This document shows, piece by piece, positions 33,801 to 45,800 of a stretch of 64,000 bases of DNA. This DNA comes from Sclerodactyla briareus (taxonomy: Eukaryota > Echinodermata > Holothuroidea > Dendrochirotida > Sclerodactylidae): positions 62,001 through 126,000 of the forward strand of contig JAODTK010002999.1 of assembly GCA_026419785.1 (NCBI GenBank), given 5' to 3'. The translations under genes and the position numbers were made by a program. The notes under the pieces were generated by a model, which saw only the letters and a program-made list of their open reading frames with translations, searched no databases and was not told the DNA's origin. How positions within the stretch are numbered: the first letter of the stretch is position 1; the number at the start of each line of letters is the position of its first letter.

Positions 33801-36800
33801 AATATGTCTTTTCCCTTATAATTGGTAGATATGACCTCACAACAAAGGTTGCCATTTGCCAAATCATCAAATTAAGGAATTTGAGGAAGCCATATCTTCC
33901 CAACCCGAACATGCTATGAACCTGGAACAAAGTGATATTTGGAATGATTTTTATTCTCTTTAACATTATAACACCAAGAAGAGCATTAATTTGGCTGGAA
34001 TTTCCATTTAAATGAAGACCAAGAACTCGCCCATTGCAACTGCAAGTGCATCCTCGTAGGATAAATGTCTGGTGACCATTGGATTCATTGAATCATAACC
34101 TGGGAATGTTTTCCTTGCAATTGTCACTAACCCTCTGCCATTCTCTGTCAATCCCAGACCCCCTGGCAAGTTAGTGCCTTCCGACTGACCCAGTCAGAAA
34201 TTCCAGACCTCCTGACCCAGTCATAAATTTCACATATCCTGACCCTATCATGAACTCCAGTCCCCCTTGACCCAGCCTACCTTCAACCTGAAAAAAAAAA
34301 AAAAAAAAACCCAGTTGTGAACTCCAGGCCTCCTGACCTAGTCATAACCTCAGAAATGACCCTGTCAGGAAGTTGGAACTCCAGAACTCCTGACCCAGTC
34401 AGAAATTCCAGACCTCCTGACCCATTTGTTGTGAACTCCATGGCTCCTGACCTAGTCATTGCCTCCAGGCCTTCTGACTCATTCATGAACTCCAGGCCTC
34501 TTGACCCAGTTATACACTTCTAGCTGACCCGTCATAAACTGAAATCCTGACACAGCCATGACATATTGACCCAGTGATGAACAACAGGTCTCTGACTATT
34601 CATGAGGCAGACCTCCTAACCCATTCATGAACTGACCCAGTCATTTCTTCAGACTACTCGTCCCATTGTATCCAGGCCCCCTCAGCCATCATGATATCCA
34701 GACCTCCTTTCCCACTCATAATCTCCAGGCCTCTTTATCCAGTGTTCAACTCCGGGCCTCCTGACCCAGTTATACCCTTCAGACCTGTTTCCATTTGTGA
34801 ACTCCAGGCCTACTGACCTAATCATTACCTCCAAACATGATGCGTCATGAACTCCAAACCTCCAGGCCTCCTTTCCCCCAGTCATATCTCCAGTCTCCTT
34901 ACCAAGTCATCAAGTCCAGGCCTCCTGACCTAGTTATACGCTCCAGACCTGACCCAGTGTGAACTTCAGGACTTTTGATCCCAGTCATGACTTCCCAGGC
35001 CTCCTGGCCATCATTCTTTCCAAGTGGTTTTCACCACGTCAGGAACTCAAGACCTCCTGACCCAATTATCAACTCCAGGCCCCATTTTCCCCCCAAACAA
35101 GAGTTACGCTCGATCTTCCGTTGATTGCCATGGTAACCACGTAACCTTCCCATACATTCGACGTAAGATTGATCTAACCCTCTATGGAATGGGGCCCTGA
35201 ACTCCTGGCCCAGTCATGAATTGCATCACCGACCCATTTATGAGCTCCAGGCCTCCTGACCTAGTAAAATCACCCCCAGGCCCCTGACCCTTCAACTCCG
35301 GGCCTGCTGACTCCTTCCTGGAATTCCCGGCATCTTGTTCCAGTTATACACTCCAGATCTGACCCAGTCATGAACTGAAATCCTGACCCAGATAATGCAC
35401 TTCCACTCCTGACCCCGTAATTCACTCACCTCAGACATCTTGCTGAACTCCGTATTGAATGACGGCCCTCTTGAACTATCATGAACTCGCCATAGCTCCT
35501 TATCCAGTTCAATGAATTCTGCAAGTTATTGCTCAACCACTTTCCCGAATTTTTTATTATTATTATTTTTCTAGATATATTAACATCTTGAATGGAAGCA
35601 AGTTCTGGAATCACGAATGGCCCAGATGCGATGTCCTGGTAGTGTATGCAAGACAGAAGACTCAAAAGCTAAAGGCGCAACTTTGTATAATCAACATTCA
35701 TTATCGAGAAGGTAAGATTGAATAATTCCATTCATTGGCAGAAATTTTTTCTCTGGGCCCCGTTGTAGCATACATCAGTGGTTAATCCACTGTTCTCTCT
35801 CGAAAAAAAATGCAATTTTACCATTTGAACCTGACATTCCTGGAGTGTGGGTTCATATTTTGCTCAGGGTTTCGGTAGCACACGGTAGCATCAGAAATGT
35901 GGGAGGGGGGGGGGGGGGGGGAAGAGGCGGAAGCCTAGGTAGGGTGCCCAGTGAAACCCCAACTTCTGAGGGCCTTAGCAGTCCCGCAACTGACCCCACA
36001 GTGGGCATGACAAAGTGTTGGTATTCTTTGACTTCTGTTCAGGTGAATGGAATGGAGGTGTGGGCTGACTGATTCCACGATAAAGCATTGAAAACATAAT
36101 CTAAGGGGGAGGGTTGGGGTCATAACCCCCCCCCATGACCCAAATGATCATAACACAAAACTTTTTATTTTTTTTGCGTTCGTGGAAGTTGCAGCGTAAT
36201 TAATATAGAATAGTATGCAGATATTGCAGCAGCATGTGTCTAGGGGCCCACAAACTGTACTTATTTTGCCAATAGGGAGAGTGAGGCAATTTTTGAGGGC
36301 GCACTTCCCTTGGGTTCAGACCTCAACCCCCCCCCCCCCCCCAAAGACAGCTTCAGTACGTGCCTGATCCCTGTTACACACACGGGTGTCTGTCAGTACA
36401 GGGCCTGTTGGGTTGTAGCTCTCTGCTCATGGTCGGCAGGGCTCTGTGGGGACCTCAGGAAGTGAGGAGGGGGGTCAGTCTGGCCTTCCCAGAGGAGGCC
36501 GGGTGAATGGTAGTGGCAGGTGGTGCAGCTAGTGGGCCTTCCCGCATAGTCTCCCATGAGTGAGAGGATGGCTCATGTAACTGTGTTACCTCACCAACAA
36601 CCTTGGAACTACTCTCGGAAGTTGTGGTCGGTCACCACAGAGCCTGACCTCTTTCATGTGAACCTCACTTGGCTGTCTTCCAGTTTTCTTCGTCAGGCAT
36701 CGTTATAATGACAAGGGTGATTTGACGATGAGTCATGTTCTGCACTTCTGAGGGCATATCCTCCTGATAGTACTGCGACCTCATCTACAAGTCAGCTATG

Positions 36801-39800
36801 GCTGGGGCTGGGGGGGGGGGGGGGGTAGAGGGGTGGAGGTAGGGGTTCAATGCCACAGGGGGAGGACATAATGTGTATGGCCTGGTGTTGGGATTAGACA
36901 GTATCATCCTAGCTTACGTGGCACAGAAAATCATCATTCACAAACTCATAAGTGGTGCTGTTCCATTCTTATGAGGGCCCACATATATCATTTTATCGAC
37001 CTACACCTCATTGCTAATACCCATATAACATTGTTTCAGCCTGCATTTCCTTTAATAGTTCAGCCATGCTTGTAGTAATTGTCTCCCATGCACACATCTG
37101 AACACTTTTCATGCATGTTCTCATAGTGATGTGATAGTTTTTTTTATTTAAAATTACATTTATTTCAATAGGGCATGGAAGGATTCACACGCTCCGAAAT
37201 TGGACAAGTTAGGGATGCGAGGGTCGAACACATCTGAACTGGTCTTTGAAAACTGCAAAGTGCCAGTAAGTTGTTTTTTGTAAGTTGTTTTGGATCAAGT
37301 GCAAACTTGGTGGGTGTACTACAGAAAATCTGTGACCACTTGAGAGAATCTGTGCAGTCATGGCAGTGTGTATTGTGTGTGTGTGAGTGGTGTGCTGCCC
37401 ATCTTGTAACCCGATACCCCTTCCCCACCTGCATGGAAAGTTCATACTCGGTATGTGTTTTCCCAGAGAGTACATAACCCCTATCGTTTTTTTTGGTCAG
37501 TAGGTGTCCTCTGAGGGTCACCAGAGGTCAAAGTTGGAACCTTGTTTGAGTCCTGCCCCTTCTAGACGAATGAGGCACATATGTGGTATGTGCTCCCCAT
37601 GATGAGTACATGAACTCTATTAGTTTGGGGTCAGGTCAGAGGGCCATTGGGGTCACTGCAGGCCAAGGCAGAAAATCCATGGTTGTAAACTTGGAAAATA
37701 AAGTCTGCTTGGTTTGATCCAGTTGGAATCAAGTGTGTGGCTTCTTCTCAAGCAAGGTACAGTAACCCGGTTAGACAGTGTGGAGGAGTTTATTTCGGCA
37801 ATACAGCTTGTGAACTGATAAATTGACCCTACTTATCTGGATAAGCTCATGACTGGCATTATTTTGGGGGTCAGGTGAGGGTCAACAGAAGTCATTGGAA
37901 AATCCTTGTAAATTGTGAGTTTGATGAAGTTCAGTATGCTTGGGTCCTGATTATTGTTGAAATTTAGTGTGAACTTCTTATTAAGAGTACAGGAACCCTA
38001 TTGCTTGATCAGTAGCATCATTTTCTGTAGAAAATGTGGAATTTGTCAGACATGTTATATGTTTTGTTCATTATGAGCTGGTACATTTTCAGCGAGTAGT
38101 CCTTTGTGACTGGCCATAGTTGTCCAAAATGAGTCAAGCAATCACTGAGTCTGCCTCAAGTCTCACACTTTACGGAATTTGTTCTCCGCAAGGCTTGCAA
38201 CGGTCATGCCAACAGTCACCGTGTGACCGCAAGGTTGCGGCGATGAACTGTAAAGACGGTTATTGCCGAAAGCGACCAACCTGCCTTAAGCCTCGCGAAC
38301 TCTGATTGTAAGGTTTTGAATATATCCAGGAATTCCACAAGGCCAACGTAGTTTTGTGAGGGCAATGATGTATTGAACTTGGGAATTGGAAGTATACCAA
38401 TGATTTAGGCTTTTTCAGTGTAGCAACTTTCTTTTCTTCAGTAGTTCGTGGGAGGCATTCACACAATATACTTGAAATGAAACATATTCCTGGGTGTGTT
38501 CTTCGGCCAGTTTTTTCAGTGTGTGTTCCGAAGCAATATGGTCGCTGCTTCGCGAACAGTTATGGTTGATTGTGCAATCAACGTAAGCTTTTTGCAGCGG
38601 CCAAAAACTTTACGTGATGTGACGGTGGCGGTGACCATAAGCAATGTCGCCTTGAACCATCATTGACCTAAATTTAGCCCACAAAGGCATTTAGACAATG
38701 TGAATTGCAGTCCTATAAAAATGTCCCCTATCTTAGAAATGGAACAGTCTAATTGCTGGGATATTAGAATAAGCCGGTTCGTAGTTCTAAGTGCGCATGC
38801 TCACCACAGAACATTTCGGGGGAATAGACAAGATTCGGTCACCCCCATAGCAATATCGTCATGGTTTATTTTTAAACTGTGTCACTACTATTTGAAAACG
38901 AAACCAATCATGCCATGTTTCCGGATGTTATTGTTGAAAGGTATGTTGGGCAAGCTGTCAAGTATTGTGATGCAGAATCGTAATTTTGGCAGGGAGGTTC
39001 GAAGATCGTTTCTGACACTGTACGTTCAACATCGAACTGGGTCAATTTTTCCCCATGACTTTGACACAATTCATTATCATCCTCAATCAACTGTAACTCG
39101 TACCTGGCTTATACTAGTGTTCCATGTGCATAGCTTGTGATTCATTTAATTAAAAATATTTCCCTCTGATTATTGCAGGACACTCTGGCAGTATACCTGT
39201 GTTATTAAATAATAACATATTTTATCATTATTTTGCAGGCTTTCAAAATGTTCTGGGTGGGGTCAACAACGGGTGTCTACGTCTGATAGTGGGACTTGAC
39301 CTGGAGAGACTGGTGCTTTCCTCCTGCACTGGACCAATAGGGTAATTATTCAACTCTGAATGATTCACAGAGCAGGAAATTTATGACTTCTTAAAGGAAA
39401 TGATTCGTTGTTTCTTGAAATAGTCAGTCTCCTTAAGGCTTTTTTCAAGTGGGCCTGGTACGCCATTTACAAAGCATGACCACAAGATTTTCTTTTACTT
39501 GTGAAGGTTTTGTCTGGTAGGGTCACAAATATTGGAAAGTTTTGTACACTATCTACAAACTAGCAGAGCAGAGCAGAAAATTTTGGATGTCCTTCAAGAG
39601 GTTATTCTTTTCTCGAAAATAGCCACATACGAGTCTTTCCTGAGGAAGCATGTTTTAGGTGGGCCCCGGTTCAGCTATTTACGAAGCATGACCACCATAC
39701 TAATTTCCCTTGAAAAGGCTTTCCTGTACAATGCCTACAAACTTTCAGAGCAGAACAGAGTGACTCACAGAGCCGAGAATTATGATGTATCGTCTTCTTC

Positions 39801-42800
39801 TGGAAAGAAATTATTTGTTTTTCGCGAACTAGCCACCACATATGGGGAGTCTTTTCTGAGAAGCTCTTTACAAAGCGATGATGACCATACTATACTCTCC
39901 TTGGAATGGTTTGTCAGTTAGGGTCACACGTATTGGAAATTACTGTACGCTATCAACAAACTAACTATGTTAATCACATCACATCACTATTTTTTTGCTA
40001 GTGTGAAATACTGTCCTATTATGATTGTCATATATTTTACATGATGAACGAAGGGTGATGCCAAACTATGCAAATCTTTTGTTTTCTATTCAAATTTGAA
40101 CATTAATTTCACATTGAAAAATAATCAGTTGATGAGAGAGGATAGCTGTAGTGGGTCAGTAGGTGTTGGTGGTAACTTTGATAAGGGATAGACACCAGAA
40201 CTTCTGGGGAATGTTGAGTGTCATTTAATGTGATGAAACAGTGAAATACATAACATTATCCGTGTTGTTCAACTCTGACGTCAGGCATAATTGTGCAATG
40301 GGAATTCTCCCTAATTTCTCTGTATAATGGGCGAAACGTTGAGGGCCAATAACTCCACATAGGAACATATATTGGAATGAGGTTTTAACCTATAGATTAG
40401 GTTTTCCTTTCCCCACGATATACCCTTCATTGTATTCATATGTATAACTAGCAAAGAGATCACAGAACAGCAGAACTCATTCTTCTGTGCCTGATGGGTT
40501 GGTAGGTGCATGGCATGAAAGATTCTCCTGTTTGTATTCAAGTCCTCGTATGGTACTGTGACAATGAACCATTTATTCTGCTAGTCAGAGAAATTAGCCG
40601 AAATTCAGCCAATCTGAGAACAAATTCCTTACCAAAAGTTTTCTCCTCCAATGTGTTAATGAGGCCGTCGACTACCAGATGTAAAAAAATTCACTTTAAC
40701 GCTGCTGACATTTGAGGTACCTAAAACAGCATCCGGCAGAAAAGGATAATTTTTTTCCCCCTCCATGTATAATTGCATCATCGCGTTTCTCAGATTTCCA
40801 CACGTGGAAGCATTATAGAACTCGAGAGTAGGTCAAGTATAAGATTTGAGACCCTCTGATGGACTGATCGGGACCATATTGACCCTGCGGGTGAGTGCAG
40901 TGCGAATGCATGGAGCCAATAAAATGAAGACCCAAAGCAGGAGAATCGAACAACAATCAGAGCATCTTGTACAAAACTAGGGGTGCCATGGCCTTGTTCA
41001 TCTGGCCTCTGTTAATCTTGAACAGGTGACATAAAAGAGCTGCCAATCAATGTTGATGATAATTGTCATAAGGTAACATTCTGATTGTGTCACAGGTTGA
41101 TTCAGGCTGCCTGTGATGTGGCCTTTCCCTACCTTCATGAAAGGAAAGCTTTTGGGAGACCAATTGGAGAATTTCAGGTGAGTCCCTCTTGGCTAGTGTT
41201 AGTCAGTGGGAGTCGCAGACCTCTCGAGGGGTCCCCACATTATATTGGAACATTGGAGGCAAGTGATTCCAATGCTCCATTACAGAGCCAAACGGACAAG
41301 AAATGAAATTGGCTTGCAATGGAGAGTGAGCCTGCTTTAGTTGAAGCTTCCCACTGCATGGGCAATTACTGACAGCGGTTTTGGAGCTACCCACGGCTAT
41401 TATCGTGGTGCATTTCAATCACATAGTCTTTGACACAAGAGAATGTTATTTGTAGGAATGATGGATATGATTTGGGTGATGGTACCAAGATTGACGCATG
41501 ATAGGCGTACAGTAGCCATCTACTTATCCGTAGGCGGGCGCATTGCAGGCCCTTCACAGTCTGCAGAAATAAAGAAAAAGGAATAACACAAGGTGCCATC
41601 CACGGGTCCTCAGACGTGGGTCCTCAGATTGCAGCTCATCCCAGATTGCAGCACAGGGATTCAATCAGTGAGCCATTTCTGCAGACTGCGCAGCCCTGCT
41701 GACTGTTCCATGAAGCGCTGAATGAGCAATTCATACCATCTGGGTTGTGTGCTATGTCACTGGCACAACGGCACTATGATTATCCCAACGGGGGAGGGAA
41801 GGGGCAAGTTCCCGGATTCGTGAAACGTAGCAAGTGCACCATGCCAGTGGGGAAGCATTTGCCCCCTGACTGGGAAAGCTGCCTATGAGTCTGAGAGATA
41901 ATTGCTGTCTGGGATATATGGTCTCTCTTGCCTGGTTCATTTTGGTTAACAAACCTTCCACAAAGTGAAGAACTTGCTCATCAGCTGGTGGAACACGCCA
42001 TGCTTATGGAGCCCTTGTAGAATGGCATGGACTCACCACCTATGTTTTTGTTTGACACATCTGCGTCTCATTAGAAGTCCTGCCAAGAGGAGAAAGTGCT
42101 CACTCTCCCAAGTTCTGGTTGAAATGTTTCGAGCATGTCATGTTTGCTGTACTGACAAAGATAATGACTGGATAAACGGAAAGGCACATTTTATGGCGAA
42201 TGAGTGGATGGCAACATTCTGCTGAGGGTGCTGCGATGCGTATGTGCTCCACCTGCTCTGCAAACTAGTGATGGCTAGCTTATGGAGGTCATCAGTAGGC
42301 AGGGACAATTGGGCTCGTCTAGCCTGCTGACAATGCACAGGTGTTAAATTTTCTGGGTATGAAAACATTCAAGATTTTCAGTTAATCAATAAGAATGGAA
42401 CATGCAGTGAGCAACAACTATTTAGGTACAACACTGAGAAAGTTGTTTCATCCTTTCCAGTATGTAACTTAGGATACCATATCTACTTCATTTGGAAATT
42501 ACACTAATATGAAATTAATTACGATGAATTTCCAGGATCATTCATTGCAGCCAACTTTGGGTTTGGTTCAGTTCAGGTTAGGAGACCCAATCTATGGTCT
42601 ATCAGGTTCACTAGTGTAACTCACTTACCAGCTCAGTGGACAGAGGACTGGACTCACTCATTTTGCCCCGCACGAGGTGAGGAGGTTACAAAACATCACT
42701 GTTTGGGAGCAATTTGAGGGGATTGCATACATGCCCATGCATTCCACATGCTACCACTCGCATGATATGGCATGGGTTTTTAGGTTCATGAGGCCCAGGG

Positions 42801-45800
42801 TTGCATGGGGTGGAGATCTCCTACCTGTTTGATCGTAATCATAGAGTAGAGTGGGAAATGTTTACATGACCAATTCCTACCAATGTAGGGGGAAGAGATG
42901 GAGGACCTCTGAGCTGCATTGAAAACATTGGCTTTTGTTGAGCCCATGGCTGGGAAAATTGGAATTCTAGAACCAGGGGGAAATAATCACCCACAGTTGT
43001 ATTTGATTGACCTAGTTCCATCATCCCAGTGTTGATGATAACAGACCTGTTCAAGGAATGGAATGAATTTTGAGGCCACAGCTGAGAGGTTCACAATAAT
43101 ATAAATGAAGGAAACTGACTGAGCAACAATAAACAAAAGTGTAAAAGGCATAGGCCTTATCAGGTAAAAAGATACAAACAGAATACAAATTGAAAAAAAG
43201 AGCCATACAAGGTATTACCTTTAAGAGTAAGCAATTTATTTATTATCTGTATTGAAAATTGAGTGGTTCAATATCCGTGGCTTCCCAGAACCACTCAAGG
43301 CTTTTCGAGAAATATACCCTCTGTGATGAGAACCATGCAGTAACAGCTCACCTAGTATTTCATCCCTATTCATGATGTGCCAGGCAAAGGGTCCGTCTGT
43401 GTATGGCCTGGCCTGGAAGAAGGGGAATAACACTTACCCAGTTAGGTCACATTGTAGCGATAAATAAAACGATGACCAAAATGATTAAATTGGAGTGGTG
43501 GTAACACTATAGCTATAATAGCCCAATATAACGGCAGCTGAGAGCTAGATAAGCTGTGACATGGGAGTTAAGCTTTCTCCTGATTGGTTAACAGTATTGG
43601 ATAGTTTATCGCCCGGAATTGATTTGCACTCTATCGATATTGTTATCCATCATGAGTGAACAGTGCTATTGTGCTTGTGTGTGGGCGATGATTTTTATTT
43701 TTCTCCCACAGCGTGACCGGGCTTCAATTGGTCTAACCAGTACAGATACCGTTCATATTTTTCCTGTTTCAATTCTCACAGTTCATGCAAGGGATGATGG
43801 CTGAGATGTATGTGCGACTCAATGCCACCAGGTCTACATTAAATATAGCGAAGGCAGTAACAATGACATGTCAGCAGCAATATTTGCAGCTGCCATTTTG
43901 TACGCCGCAGAGAATGGCACAAAAGTTGCTCTCGATTCCATCCAAGCCCTCGGTAAGTCTCATTCCTGTACCTATAATGAGCATGAGATATTACCCCGAA
44001 AAAGACAATGTCCTTCTCATAGGATGCCCCTAAAAGCTGATTTGTTATTGAAAGGCAAATTGTCTCACAACACCTGGCAAAAAAAAAATGCCATTCGTAT
44101 GACCTTGCAAAAAAAACTTCCCCATGTTATTTCAAAATTATTGTTGAAATGACGTTATACAGTAAAAATTCCAATTAGCGGCAGTCCCTCTCCCTGAAGT
44201 ACCCCACCCACTTTTTGGCAACACTTCTGTACAAGTGTGTGTTATACAACACCACAAGAGCCAGAATAGAGTATAGACTAATCAACTCACTGGAAAAGTT
44301 TATATTCTCCTTTCACTCCCGGGGAAATATATCCAAAATACGCAAAGATACAGGTAGGCCTCAATCACACAGGTATAAAGTCGGGAGGTATGTTTGGTGT
44401 GGGCCTATATATACTCATGTAAGCACCCTCCCTGATTCACTGAAAAGGTGCAGTGCCTGGGGGCCCAGCAGAATGAAATACGGTACACTTTTCGGTCGTG
44501 TCAAGTACTTTCCCTGATGCTTTTGCCAGTTACTACTACAGTTTAGCTGGGAAGGCGAGTTATTGCCGGTTCTCATCCATGATCAATACTGCCAGGGTTC
44601 CTTGATGAGCCTTAGTTGGCTTCCTGATCCTGTATATTTCAAATAATTTCTAATCATACCAGGTGGTAATGCCTCTCCAAGGATTGGATGGTCTCTATTC
44701 ATTTTATTTTTCAGAATCTATCAGAGTTTACTATTTTGTAAGGTATCAAATGGATATAGCATATTCTCTGACTCTAGTAACAGCAGAATTGAAAATATTC
44801 TAGTGCCTATTTTAAAGTTACTGTACTACTGTACTATAGCGTGATGTAGAACAGTTTTTTATTCCTTGGTGAAGTCAGATGAATCTATGCAGTCATGACT
44901 ATGTGTGTATTGAGGCCGGCTTGTGACATGGTAACCGACCCCACCTGGATGGATCAAGCTCATACTTGGTATGTGGGTTCCCCATAATGAAGTACATGGA
45001 CTCTATCGTTTTGGAGTCAGGTCAGAGGTCAAAGTCTGAAAAACTTGTGGACCCTTGAAGACCATAATGCTTCACCATCAACTGAAATCTTGTATGCAGC
45101 CTTCTTGTAGGGAGTAAAAGAACACAATTGTTTTCAGTATGGATTGGGGTCATGTTGGTGAGGGAAAAAGAAGAAGGGGAAGAGGGGAAAATGGGAAAAA
45201 TGTGACAAAAATTTGATATGGCCCATTGGCTTGTGATCAGGATAACTCGACCCAACCTGGATGGATGAAGCTCATACTTGGTATGTGGGTTCCCCATAAT
45301 GAGTACATGAATTGTTTCAGGTCTAGGTCAAAGGTCATCTGAGGTCACCAAAAACTGTAAACATTTTGAAAAAGTATGCTGGTTTGATCCAATTGGAATT
45401 AGGTGTGTGCTTGCTTATCAAGAGCAAAGGGGTCCTGTGTAAGAGAGTTGTGAAGGAATGATATCTTGGCAATTCCAGCTTATTAACATGATAACTTGAC
45501 CCCACCCACCAGATGCGATGAGCTCAGTACAGTACACGTATGTGTGTTCACCATAATGACTGCATCAGTGCAGTATTTTGGGGTCGTGTTAACACATAAA
45601 CCATTTTGTGATTCATTGGCCAGCTGGTTGGTGATGTTGACCTTATTTTTGATTCCTTGACAAATTCAGAGGCTCTATGCAGTCATGACAGTGTGTATGT
45701 ATGTATGTATGTATGTATGTATGTATGTATGTATGTATGATGTAACCCTTGTGAACTGTGAACACGATAACTCAACCCCACCTGGATGGATGAAGCTCAT

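Larger units (their letters stand above)
31204..35574 (+). other. IVD intron(s) with an expected exon not found
   Basis: The interval holds a GC-rich block of unknown origin (33310-33590), a MITE-like inverted repeat (33630-33960) and a ~27-bp minisatellite (34150-35420). It should also hold an exon of about 100 nt for LISGxxxGALAMSEPxAGSDV; I searched by eye in all three forward frames without success. Confidence 0.6.

Noticed and set aside
34283..34885. Glycine/serine or proline-rich frames on both strands
   Set aside because: They are translations of the ~27-bp minisatellite.
39532..39921. 129-codon plus-strand frame
   Set aside because: It coincides with a ~200-bp tandem repeat next to IVD exon 8 and shares its periodicity.
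42628..42715. Functional tRNA gene
   Set aside because: The stems cannot be paired into a cloverleaf and the T-arm is poor; a SINE relic fits better.
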